From an uncultured Acidimicrobiales bacterium (GTDB lineage Bacteria > Actinomycetota > Acidimicrobiia > Acidimicrobiales > SZUA-35), in NCBI GenBank assembly GCA_938008925.1, contig CALLIQ010000616.1, positions 1 to 13,667 on the forward strand: DNA of 13,667 nt, given 5' to 3'. The position numbers were made by a program, and so were the translations under genes. The notes beneath the pieces were generated by a model, which made no database searches, was not told the origin of the DNA, and worked only from the letters and a program-made list of their open reading frames with translations. Shown piece after piece: positions 1-7,178 of this stretch (the stretch's first letter is position 1; every line of letters begins with the position of its first letter).

Positions 1-1167
1 CGGCGTGGCGTCGTCGTTCTCGTTGAGGGCGAAGATCGCTTCGTGCAGCGACGGCCAGGCCGCTTCGTCGTACAACGGCTGGATCAACCCGAGGAACGCG
101 GCGTCGGGATTGTCGCTCACGTCGGCGACGACCAGGTCGAATTTGTCAGCCGCGTCGAAGTAGTAGCCGATCGGATCGCCGTCGTTGAAGATCGGGCACT
201 CGGCGCTGTCGCAGCTGGCGAGCGCGTCGGTGAGCAGTCGTTCGAACTCGCTGATCTCGTCGACGAAGTTCTCGATTCGGAGTTCCTGGGTCGAGACGTC
301 GTCGAGCGGGTTGTCGGCGCCGTCGACCACCATTGCCCGGACGTTCTCGGGAAACAGCGAGGCGTACCAGACGCCGAGGGCCGAGCCGTAGGAGAAGCCG
401 AGGTAGGAGATCTGCTCGGCGCCGAGCGCTTTGCGGATCTCGTCCATGTCACGGGCGACGAACTCGGAGTGGAGGCGACCGGCGGCCGGGCCCATCGACT
501 CGACGCACAGGTCGACAGCGGACTCGACGATCGCCACTTCTTCCAGCGTGTCGATCGGTGGATCGGTGGTGGCGAACAGGCCGAGTGCCTCACCCTTCTC
601 GCCGCAGGTGAACGCTGGTTCTGACTCGCCGACACCTCGGGGATCGAAGCCGATGATGTCGAAGTGGTCGAGCACCTCGTCGGTGAACACCAGAACGGCC
701 GCGTCGACGATCTCGGTGCCGGACGCGCCGGGTCCGCCCGGGTTGACGAGCAGGAAGCCGCGACGCTCCTCCGGCACGCGGGCTCGAGCGACGTTGACGA
801 CGATCTCGAGCGAACCGAGCGATGGATCGGCGTAGTCGGCGGGCACGGTCACGCTCCCGCACTCGAGACCGGAGGGACATTCGGTCCAGGCGATCTGCTC
901 GACCCCTGACTCGAACTCGATCGTCGGAGCGATCTCCGCCGAACCGCCGGCCGAGTCGTCGGAATCCGACGCCTCGCCGTCTCCAGTGTCATCGCTCGAC
1001 GTCTCGGTGTCGTCGGCGGCCCCATCGGGATCGGACGACAGCGTGGTGTCCGGAGCATCCGATCCACCGTCCGAACCGGCAGAGTCGGACCCGGAACTGC
1101 ACGCGGCGGCGACCAGGGCACACGCCAGCAACGTCGTGAGGATGCGAGAAAACGCCGATCGAGTCAC
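1..1167 (-). CDS. Secreted lipoprotein alpha/beta hydrolase, tripeptidyl-aminopeptidase (TAP) type, 3' end outside window
   Basis: The visible 389 codons encode an exported serine hydrolase, probably an aminopeptidase or esterase anchored outside the membrane. Residues 1-23 form a lipoprotein signal peptide: basic start, hydrophobic core, then VAAAC with Cys23 as the lipid-attachment residue. The -3 position is Ala rather than Leu, a weaker lipobox. Residues 24-80 are a Ser/Asp/Gly-rich linker. The hydrolase fold follows: the oxyanion-loop motif NPGGPG at 142-147, FDPRGVG at 174-180, and the nucleophile elbow GFSYGS at 257-262 with Ser259. This spacing is typical of the TAP family (Streptomyces tripeptidyl aminopeptidase and mycobacterial relatives). 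The catalytic Asp and His and the TAP C-terminal domain would lie beyond the left edge. The GTG start is chosen because GAAGGAG sits 5 bases upstream and the signal peptide begins there. It diverges from menG, with no evident functional link. Substrate unknown. Confidence 0.93.
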   Translation of the reverse strand, partial: MTRSAFSRILTTLLACALVAAACSSGSDSAGSDGGSDAPDTTLSSDPDGAADDTETSSDDTGDGEASDSDDSAGGSAEIAPTIEFESGVEQIAWTECPSGLECGSVTVPADYADPSLGSLEIVVNVARARVPEERRGFLLVNPGGPGASGTEIVDAAVLVFTDEVLDHFDIIGFDPRGVGESEPAFTCGEKGEALGLFATTDPPIDTLEEVAIVESAVDLCVESMGPAAGRLHSEFVARDMDEIRKALGAEQISYLGFSYGSALGVWYASLFPENVRAMVVDGADNPLDDVSTQELRIENFVDEISEFERLLTDALASCDSAECPIFNDGDPIGYYFDAADKFDLVVADVSDNPDAAFLGLIQPLYDEAAWPSLHEAIFALNENDDATP

Positions 1168-1172
1168 GGCAA

Positions 1173-1179
1173 CTCCTTC
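1173..1179 (-). promoter_or_regulatory. Ribosome binding site of the hydrolase gene
   Basis: On the minus strand the bases read GAAGGAG, followed by a 5-base spacer and a GTG codon at 1167-1165. This strong Shine-Dalgarno match fixes the GTG as the start, with no in-frame ATG nearby. The 120-base gap up to menG (1168-1287) should hold the promoters for both divergent genes. I see no convincing -35/-10 pair for the hydrolase; a lone TACGGT (plus-strand 1220-1225) is the best candidate. Confidence 0.7.
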
Positions 1180-1274
1180 GGGGATGACCGGGGACGGGGT
1201 TTCCCATCGGTCTGGAGCGACCGTAGTCGCGGGGTTCACCGTCACCGAGTCAGCCGAGCCGGGACCGACTTGCG

Positions 1275-1280
1275 TACCCT
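1275..1280 (+). promoter_or_regulatory. Candidate -10 element for a leaderless menG transcript
   Basis: TACCCT fits the actinobacterial TAnnnT pattern and ends 7 bases before the GTG at 1288, so transcription would begin at or next to the start codon. No Shine-Dalgarno sequence precedes any candidate menG start (TTG 1270, GTG 1288, ATG 1306), which fits leaderless translation. I found no good -35 hexamer at the expected distance, so this rests on the -10 and its spacing alone. Confidence 0.45.
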
Positions 1281-1287
1281 GCACGGG

Positions 1288-1995
1288 GTGACCTCCCCGT
1301 CTCCCATGCCGACCGACCACCTTCCCGAGGGTGACGAGAAGCGCGAAGCCGTCCAGGCGATGTTCGACACCATCGCACCGCGCTACGACCTCGTGAACCG
1401 GCTCATGACGTTCCGTCTCGACACGCGGGTCCGACGTCAAACCCTCGACGAACTCGACGCTGCGCCCGGCGCGGTCGTGCTCGACCTCGCGTGCGGCACC
1501 GGCGACTTCGTGTGGGCGCTGAAGAAGCGGGCGGCCGATCCGATCGGCATCGACCTGAGCTACGGGATGATGGCCGCTGCCCCCGATGACGGCACGTTCG
1601 TCCAGGGCGACCTCTTGTCGTTGCCGATCGCCGATGCGTCGGTCGACGGCGCGGTGTGCGGCTATGCGCTTCGCAACCTGTTGAGCCTTCCGCCGTTCTT
1701 CGCCGAGCTCGCACGCGTCGTCAAGCCGGGCGGCCGGATCGCCCTCGTCGACGTCTCAGCGCCGGACAACAAGATCATGAAGTGGGGCTTCGACATCCAC
1801 TTCAACAAGATCGTCCCCTTCATCGGCGGGCTGATCTCAGACAAGTCGGCCTACAGCTACCTGCCCCGATCGGTGGCGTATCTGCCCGAGCGAGCCGAGA
1901 TGGTCTCGATGCTGGCCGACGCGGGCTTCGTCAACGCGAAGCACCAGCAGCTCACGATGGGCATCGCCCAGCTCCTCACCGCCGACCGCCCCTGA
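1288..1995 (+). CDS. menG: Demethylmenaquinone methyltransferase (MenG/UbiE family)
   Basis: Class I SAM-dependent methyltransferase expected to perform the last step of menaquinone synthesis, C-methylation of demethylmenaquinone. It would act at the cytoplasmic membrane and supply the respiratory quinone. From the GTG start it is 235 aa, the usual family size. Visible motifs: the N-terminal family stretch FDTIAPRYDLVNRLMTF (26-42), SAM motif I VLDLACGTGDF (64-74), the acidic adenosine-ribose contact GIDLS (87-91), GYALRNL (125-131), where UbiE proteins carry a G-x-RN-like segment, KPGGR (146-150), and the C-terminal AYSYLPRSVAYLP (188-200), matching the family's YxYLPxS signature. GTG 1288 is preferred because of the spacing to a -10-like TACCCT. 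TTG 1270 or ATG 1306 would change only the first few residues. The next gene lies about 100 bases downstream on the same strand. A related quinone or small-molecule methyltransferase is possible but less likely. Confidence 0.9.
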   Translation: MTSPSPMPTDHLPEGDEKREAVQAMFDTIAPRYDLVNRLMTFRLDTRVRRQTLDELDAAPGAVVLDLACGTGDFVWALKKRAADPIGIDLSYGMMAAAPDDGTFVQGDLLSLPIADASVDGAVCGYALRNLLSLPPFFAELARVVKPGGRIALVDVSAPDNKIMKWGFDIHFNKIVPFIGGLISDKSAYSYLPRSVAYLPERAEMVSMLADAGFVNAKHQQLTMGIAQLLTADRP

Positions 1996-2094
1996 CCGAC
2001 CGGCCCTGACCAACGGTCACGACCACCTGAAGGCCAACGCCAGAGCCGCAACCGCCGCTCAAGGCCGGTGCCGAGATGGTCGACACAACTCGTC

Positions 2095-3267
2095 ATGGCT
2101 CTGTTCGGGAAGAACAAGAAGGACGTCGTCACGATCGAGAAGGCGGTGCTCGAGATCTGCTCGCGCATGCACCCCGATCTCGGATGGACGGTCGACCGGG
2201 AGATCGACGCGGTCACCGGCGGATCCCACCACATCAACCTGACCGATCTGCGCCGCCAGTACGACAAGCTCGGTGTCGATCGTCGGCGAGCCTGGTGTGA
2301 GATGACCATTCCCCCGTTGCTCGCCCAGCCGGCGCGGCCGAGCGTCGATCGCTCGACGCTGCGGGCCGTGATCCGCAATCGGGCGATGATCGAAGGAGCC
2401 CGACTGCACGCCATCGGCGAGGGCGGCGTCCCCGCCGTGGTCCCCCATCACGTGCTGACCGATGACCTGTGCGCGCTCCTCGTCATCGACGAAGCGACGT
2501 CGATGGTCACCGTCAACGACGACATGTTGAACGAGTGGGGTGTCGGCTTCGATGAGCTGTGGCCCATCGGCGTGTCGAACGTCCGTGATCTCGACGCTCC
2601 GACCTGGAACCGGATCGATGATGGTGTCGTCGCTGCCGGTGGCGACGACTACGTCAGCTCCCGGTTGCTCCTCCCCGAGCTCGCCGAGTCCGTCGCTGCG
2701 GCATCGGGCGGGTCGATCGGTCTCCCCCTGGTGGCGATCCCGACCCGGCGCACGTCGCTCTATGTCGCGACGCTGGAGGATCCGGCCGCGCTCGCCGCAG
2801 CGATGCGCGCCGCCAGCGCCGATCTCGGCGAAGACTCACAGATCTCGTTCTGGCCAGTCGTGCTCACGGGCGATGGCGCGATGCGTCGGTTGGTCCTCGA
2901 TCCGAGCCACCCAGTCCACGACACGTATCGGCAGCTCACGCGCCTCGATCTCGAGGCCACCTACGCAGGACCGTCGAAGCAACTCACACAGCTCGTGGGC
3001 CCCGACCTCACGGTTGCCCCGGTCCTCATCGGGGTCGATCCGAACGGCGTGGTCGAGTCGTATGCGACCTGGGGCGATGGCGAGACCTTGATCCCGAACG
3101 TCGACGCCGTCGTGTTCGAGGGTGCCGGGCGACCGCGCATGACCGCGTCGTTCGCCGACGTGTGGGCGCATTGCCACGAGCTGATGGAACAGACCGATCA
3201 CTACCCCGCCCGATGGCGCGTGCGTTCCATGCCCGATCAGGCACTGATCGAGCGATTCGCCCGCTGA
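2095..3267 (+). CDS. Cytoplasmic protein resembling the DUF1444 (YtpQ) family
   Basis: Encodes 390 aa with no signal peptide or membrane helix. I do not know its function. The middle of the protein, roughly residues 115-260, recalls DUF1444/YtpQ proteins: a hydrophobic strand LCALLVID (125-132), then the run TVNDDMLNEWGVGFDEL (139-155) followed by GVSNVRDL (159-166). In that family a 'next-to-strand, then L-x-x-W/L-G-hydrophobic, then A-x-x-NL' order is seen. The C-terminal 130 residues carry no motif I recognise. ATG 2095 is preferred over an in-frame GTG at 2068 because MALFGKNKK makes a normal soluble N-terminus; neither start has a clear Shine-Dalgarno. It could be co-transcribed with menG across 99 bases that show no clear terminator. 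It converges on the FHA gene, with only 7 bases between the two stop codons. Confidence 0.8.
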   Translation: MALFGKNKKDVVTIEKAVLEICSRMHPDLGWTVDREIDAVTGGSHHINLTDLRRQYDKLGVDRRRAWCEMTIPPLLAQPARPSVDRSTLRAVIRNRAMIEGARLHAIGEGGVPAVVPHHVLTDDLCALLVIDEATSMVTVNDDMLNEWGVGFDELWPIGVSNVRDLDAPTWNRIDDGVVAAGGDDYVSSRLLLPELAESVAAASGGSIGLPLVAIPTRRTSLYVATLEDPAALAAAMRAASADLGEDSQISFWPVVLTGDGAMRRLVLDPSHPVHDTYRQLTRLDLEATYAGPSKQLTQLVGPDLTVAPVLIGVDPNGVVESYATWGDGETLIPNVDAVVFEGAGRPRMTASFADVWAHCHELMEQTDHYPARWRVRSMPDQALIERFAR

Positions 3268-3274
3268 GCCCGGT

Positions 3275-4603
3275 CTAGGGGCGAGCGCTCGTCGGCTGGA
3301 AGGCCAGCTGGGTCGAGCCGAGGTAGATCGTGGCGCCGGAGTTGATCGGCGTACGAACGTCGGGGGCGACACGCGCGGGCGCCTCTCCGGAGGGAGCGAG
3401 CGCCGTGCCGTTTGCCGATCCGAGATCGACGGCGAACACGTCCCAGTCCTCGAGGATGATCTTCACGTGGCGTCGCGAGACGTTCGGCTCGTCGAGGATG
3501 ACGGCATCGGCAACACCGGCCATGACGTCGTCGTCGAGGTCGGGCTGACGGCCGAGCACCGTGGTGCGCGAGATCTGGAACGAACGGCCGTCGGGAAGGA
3601 TCAACACGCCGAGTGGCGGTCGGGGCCCGAACTCACCGATCGACCCGTCGGGGTTCACGACGACCGAACGGTTCTGCATGTTGTCGCCACAGAGTGGGCA
3701 CAGCCGCGCGTTCGGGTGCACGAGGTGATCGCGCTGACAACGGAGACCACGAACCTGCACCGGTGCCGGACGGCTCGACACCGGCGCCTCGACGATCGAG
3801 ACCGGCCCGGGGTCGGGAGCAGGAGCAGGGTCGGCAGGAGCAACAGCCTGGTCCTCGGCAGGGGCGACGACGGCCGCTGGTGGCGGCGGCGCAACACCGG
3901 GGCCCGGTGGCGGCGGCACGGGCGAGGGCGTCTCGGCGGTCGCATCCTCATCGGCGACCGGGGCAGCGGGGGGCGGTGCCGGAGCTGGTGCGCTGACCGC
4001 CTCGGCGTCTGCGCCGCCGAGGAACGAGAGCGACCGGTCGGGGGGCCGGGGAACCTCTTGACCCGGGTCGGGCGGGGCCTCGACGACCGGAGCCGATTCG
4101 GCCGCAGGTGGCGGCGCGGCCGCCGGTTCGGGTGCGGAGACGGGTTGGCTCTCCGCTGGCGGTGCTGACGTTGCTTCGGCCGGGGTGCCGAACGAACCGC
4201 CGGCGCCCGCGACGACACCGTGGAACAGTCGAGTCCAGGCCGTCGCGATCGTCGCCGAGTCGAGCATGACGTTGAGCTGGCCGTCGGCCGGGGTCTGCAA
4301 TCGCTGCTCGGCCATGGTGGACGGACCGCTGTGTCGGATGACGATGCCCGATGCCATCACCGAGGCGTCGCCGCGCACGTAGAGCGTCACGTCGTCACCC
4401 TCGATCTGGGCGACCGCGAACGAGCCGGGCCCGGATCCGTCGGCGACCGCGGCGGCCAGGGTCTCGCCGATCGCATCGGGGCGAGCGTTCAACAGCGCAT
4501 CGGCAAGCGAGGGCTCCGGTCCCTCGAGCACGGCCAGCAGACCGGCTCGGCGAACGACCATGCCAGGCCCCTCATGGATCGTGACGGCTTCATCGATGTT
4601 CAC
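3275..4603 (-). CDS. Modular protein: N-terminal domain of unknown function, Pro/Ala-rich linker, zinc-ribbon-like motif and C-terminal FHA domain
   Basis: A 442-aa soluble protein that probably reads phosphothreonine marks made by the kinase encoded just upstream. Residues 1-135 form a compact domain (GPGMVVRRAGLLAVLEG at 12-28, then a hydrophobic, TLYVRGDASV-containing core) resembling N-termini of other actinobacterial FHA proteins, though I cannot name it. Residues 136-285 are a disordered Pro/Ala/Glu-rich linker. C289-x3-H293-x8-C302-x2-C305 forms a probable zinc ribbon. The FHA domain spans about 330-438, with GRQPD (351-355), NVSRRHV (374-380) and DLGSANGT (393-400) supplying the expected Arg, Ser, His and Asn phosphate-binding residues. 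The GTG start overlaps the kinase stop as GTGA, so the two are translationally coupled. It is the last gene of the run and converges on the DUF1444-like gene. The FHA assignment is firm; the phosphoprotein partner is unknown. Confidence 0.9.
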   Translation of the reverse strand: MNIDEAVTIHEGPGMVVRRAGLLAVLEGPEPSLADALLNARPDAIGETLAAAVADGSGPGSFAVAQIEGDDVTLYVRGDASVMASGIVIRHSGPSTMAEQRLQTPADGQLNVMLDSATIATAWTRLFHGVVAGAGGSFGTPAEATSAPPAESQPVSAPEPAAAPPPAAESAPVVEAPPDPGQEVPRPPDRSLSFLGGADAEAVSAPAPAPPPAAPVADEDATAETPSPVPPPPGPGVAPPPPAAVVAPAEDQAVAPADPAPAPDPGPVSIVEAPVSSRPAPVQVRGLRCQRDHLVHPNARLCPLCGDNMQNRSVVVNPDGSIGEFGPRPPLGVLILPDGRSFQISRTTVLGRQPDLDDDVMAGVADAVILDEPNVSRRHVKIILEDWDVFAVDLGSANGTALAPSGEAPARVAPDVRTPINSGATIYLGSTQLAFQPTSARP

Positions 4604-5433
4604 GCTGGTGCACCCCCGGTGCGGTCTTCGATCTGATCCAGTGCGTCGGCAAGCGCAGCGGCGGAAGAGATTCTGGCCTCCGGATCACGCTGAAGGCATT
4701 GTTCGATCACTTGCCGATCGGCGTCAACCAACGACGGCTCCAAGTTCCATCGGCCGCTGGTGACTCGACGAAAGCCGTCGAGGATGTTGTCGGGAGCCTC
4801 GGCGCCGTAGATGGAGTGGCCGCTGAGCGCCTGGTGCAGCGTGACCCCGAGGGCCCACACATCGCTGGCCGGGCTGCCCTTGTCGCCGACCGCCACCTCG
4901 GGGGCGACGTAGTCGATGGCACCGACCGGGCCGATGCCGGTGGTGAGTCCGGGATCGAGCAACTGGGCGAGCCCGAGCTCGCTCAGCACGGCCGGAACGG
5001 GCTGTCCGTCCGTTCCTGAGGTGCTGTTCAACAACACGTTCTCCGGCTTGATGTCGCGGTGGACCACCGCGGCGTCGTGCAGCGCTTGGGCACCGCGGGC
5101 CGCCGATGCGACGGCCGACAGCACGGTCGCCCGGTCGACGCCCGGCGAGGCCAAGGTCCCGCCGGCATAGTGCTGGCGGGCGTAGAAGAGCCGCCCGTCG
5201 CTCTCCCCCGCCTCGACCAACGACACGAGGTGAGGGCTCGAGATCGACACCAGGAGTCGGAGTTCGCGGGCCATGCGATCGAAGTCGAGTTCGCTCGCAT
5301 CGCGCCACAGCGCCTTGATGGCGACGAGGTCGCCGTCGATGCCGAGTCGCTCGGGAGCTCGTGCCAACCACCATTCGCCGTGGTTGCCCGAGCCGAGCCA
5401 TTCGAGCAACTCGTAGTCGGCCAGATAGCTCAT
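4600..5433 (-). CDS. Small cytoplasmic Ser/Thr protein kinase with a non-canonical DFG motif (ELG)
   Basis: The 277 aa are essentially one Hanks-type kinase domain, with no membrane helix or sensor domain. Conserved positions: glycine loop GSGNHG (14-19), Lys40 in VAIK, helix-C Glu57, catalytic loop HRDIKPEN (125-132) with Asp127, Lys129 and Asn132, and VAPE (176-179). The magnesium-binding DFG is replaced by ELG at 152-154 (GAG CTC GGG, minus strand of 4980-4972), so the metal-binding Asp is Glu. This could weaken or abolish phosphotransfer, or leave an unusual active kinase. GAAGGAG lies 7 bases before the ATG. The start overlaps the permease stop (ATGA) and the stop overlaps the FHA start (GTGA), tying it to both neighbours. 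With no receptor part of its own, it probably takes its input from a partner, possibly the Hsp70-like membrane protein or the permease (inference). Confidence 0.93.
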   Translation of the reverse strand: MSYLADYELLEWLGSGNHGEWWLARAPERLGIDGDLVAIKALWRDASELDFDRMARELRLLVSISSPHLVSLVEAGESDGRLFYARQHYAGGTLASPGVDRATVLSAVASAARGAQALHDAAVVHRDIKPENVLLNSTSGTDGQPVPAVLSELGLAQLLDPGLTTGIGPVGAIDYVAPEVAVGDKGSPASDVWALGVTLHQALSGHSIYGAEAPDNILDGFRRVTSGRWNLEPSLVDADRQVIEQCLQRDPEARISSAAALADALDQIEDRTGGAPA

Positions 5434-6710
5434 CGCCCATCTCCTTCATCAGACCGGTCTTCGAGCTGTCGACGGAACCCGCGACCGACATCGAGATCGG
5501 ATCGACCGAACGACTCAGAACCATCGATCGCTGGCAACCCGAGCACCGACACCCGATTGCGCTGCAGGTAGGCGAGACCTCCGGTTGCGGCGATCAGACC
5601 GATGATGCCGAAGGCGGCCAGCGCCGGATCGGTGCGCAGCGGCTCGAGGAAGATGATCGTCGAGATCACCTCGGCGAGGGCGAGGGCTACGACGAAGCCG
5701 ACGAGCTGGCGGTCGGTCGCCCGAGATGCCAGCAGCGACCCGAGGGGTGCGCCCCACGCCACGATCGGCACGGCGGCGAGCCACATGCCGGCGAGATCTG
5801 CCTCCGCAGCGGGGAGCGGCGAGATCGGATCGCCGCCGACGGCGACGATCTGGTCGCCCACCCGTTCGAGCAGCATCTGACCATCGATCAGGCCGAGATC
5901 GATGAAGCCGACGATCGACACCGACGCCATCAACAACACGCTGGTTGGCACGCCGACCCGAGGGTTCACGCCCAGCAGCACGACCACCACGATGTAGGTC
6001 GCGACGTCGGCGCCCGAACCGACGAGCGATGAGGCGACACCGCCGACGATGCCGCCGATCACCAGTGCGGTGAGCGCTCGACCGTTGAGCGGCGGAAGGT
6101 CGCTTCGCCGAACGAGGATCTGTTGGCGATAGGTGAGCGCGACCACCGCCGCCATCGCCGCGAGCACAACCGTGAAGCTCACCTTCACATATGGCCCTGG
6201 CACGGTGGACGGAGCGAACGGCGCGTCGTTGTCCGCCAACAGCCGGTTTGCGATGAGGAACGAGGCGATCGTGACCGGCATCAGGACCTTCAATGCGTTG
6301 GTCACGATGGTTCGCCCGCTGAGCAGGATGGCGAGGCCGGCCGCGCCCATGCCGACGGTCTGGATCATGAGGGAGAACGAGCGAGCGACCTCGGTCGGGA
6401 CAGAGAGGATCTTGGTGAAGACGGGAAAGGCGACCGCTCCGCCGCCCTGCGGGGTCGAGCCGGCGACGAAGCTTCCGAACACCATGGTGAGTGCGGCAGC
6501 CCAGTGGTCGGCCACGCGACCCCATCCACCACCGATGGTGACGGCGACGAGCCACACGACGGTGACGGCGATCGACACGCCGAGCGCACGCCGAGATCGG
6601 CGCTGGGCCGTCGTCGAACGGTTCGCCGCCGACGCGGCGATGATCGACTCGATCGAGTCAGGAGCCGAGCTCGACGGGCGCTTGCTTCCGCCGCGACCTG
6701 GCCCGTTCAC
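5430..6710 (-). CDS. TauE/SafE-family (DUF81) membrane permease with Ser/Arg-rich cytoplasmic N-terminus
   Basis: A 426-aa polytopic membrane protein. Starting at about residue 43 there are 8-10 hydrophobic helices in two clusters separated by a loop. The stretch FGSFVAGSTPQGGGAVAFPV (residues 78-97) and GGIVGGVASSLVGSGADV in the second half match the repeated glycine-rich core of TauE/SafE proteins. That family is linked to export of sulfite, sulfoacetate or related organosulfur anions. The true substrate here is not visible. The first 42 residues are hydrophilic and rich in Ser and Arg, and the last 40 are acidic; both are possible phosphorylation targets for the adjacent kinase. The GTG start (6710-6708) overlaps the upstream stop as GTGA. 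An in-frame extension up to 6944 is rejected because it only mirrors the upstream gene. The stop overlaps the kinase ATG. Family assignment is good; substrate is open. Confidence 0.87.
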   Translation of the reverse strand: MNGPGRGGSKRPSSSAPDSIESIIAASAANRSTTAQRRSRRALGVSIAVTVVWLVAVTIGGGWGRVADHWAAALTMVFGSFVAGSTPQGGGAVAFPVFTKILSVPTEVARSFSLMIQTVGMGAAGLAILLSGRTIVTNALKVLMPVTIASFLIANRLLADNDAPFAPSTVPGPYVKVSFTVVLAAMAAVVALTYRQQILVRRSDLPPLNGRALTALVIGGIVGGVASSLVGSGADVATYIVVVVLLGVNPRVGVPTSVLLMASVSIVGFIDLGLIDGQMLLERVGDQIVAVGGDPISPLPAAEADLAGMWLAAVPIVAWGAPLGSLLASRATDRQLVGFVVALALAEVISTIIFLEPLRTDPALAAFGIIGLIAATGGLAYLQRNRVSVLGLPAIDGSESFGRSDLDVGRGFRRQLEDRSDEGDGR

Positions 6711-7120
6711 ACCAGCCGACCACCCTTGAACCGCCACCGCGGGAACAACACGCGCATGGGGCCATGCGCGGCGAGCCAGACGACGATCCACGTCGTGATG
6801 AAGTGGGTCCAGAACGTGGCGGCCGGCATGTCGAGGACGAAGAACAGCAACAAACCTTCGGGGATGCCGGTGATCAGCCCGAAGAACGACGGCCAGTCTT
6901 TCTCCCAGCGGATCTGCTGCAGCAGGTGGTAGATGCATTCCCACACCAACCCGAGCAACACCACGGCGACCAGCGCGCTGAAAACGTCGCCGGCGATGTC
7001 ACCGATCGATGCGCCGGCGGGTCGAGGAAGCACGGGCAACACGATGACGGTCCAGAGCAGACCGAAGGTCAACACGATGAAGATCCGCGATTGGATGCGG
7101 CCGAAGAGGGTTGGCGTCAT
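6707..7120 (-). CDS. Small four-helix integral membrane protein, function unknown
   Basis: Encodes 137 aa, mostly hydrophobic. I see probable transmembrane helices at about residues 11-31, 46-68, 84-99 and 105-119. Short charged loops include HLLQQIRWEKDW (65-76), and a basic tail RWRFKGGRLV closes the protein. No enzyme motif or named family is recognisable. The ATG is preceded by AAAGGG with a 6-base gap, a fair ribosome binding site. The gene follows the oxidoreductase after 58 bases and its stop overlaps the permease GTG (GTGA). It is therefore probably a partner subunit or accessory factor of the permease, or a membrane anchor or electron-transfer partner of the oxidoreductase (inference). 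No haem-ligand pattern stands out: His residues at 65, 106 and 119 are the only histidines. Confidence 0.82.
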   Translation of the reverse strand: MTPTLFGRIQSRIFIVLTFGLLWTVIVLPVLPRPAGASIGDIAGDVFSALVAVVLLGLVWECIYHLLQQIRWEKDWPSFFGLITGIPEGLLLFFVLDMPAATFWTHFITTWIVVWLAAHGPMRVLFPRWRFKGGRLV

Positions 7121-7178
7121 GAGCGAGCGGCCCTTTCGTCGGAGAGCTCAGCCGAAGGTTGAATGGGAATGGTCATGG

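Noticed and set aside
43..624. A 193-codon plus-strand open frame opposite the hydrolase
   Set aside because: The minus strand carries the NPGGPG and GFSYGS hydrolase motifs over the same bases; the plus frame is a mirror of that codon bias.
2030..2066. Two AAGGCC copies between menG and the DUF1444-like gene, considered as a hairpin
   Set aside because: They are direct, not inverted, repeats of six bases, which is unremarkable in GC-rich DNA.
3255..3290. TCGCCC...GGGCGA stem and CGAGCGCTCG palindrome at the convergent stop codons, considered as a bidirectional terminator
   Set aside because: The stem is only 6 bases with a long loop, no T-run follows on either strand, and both elements lie partly in coding sequence.
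5515..6555. A 346-codon minus-strand frame overlapping the permease in another frame
   Set aside because: Extremely Arg-rich and non-hydrophobic; the TauE/SafE frame on the same strand explains the region.
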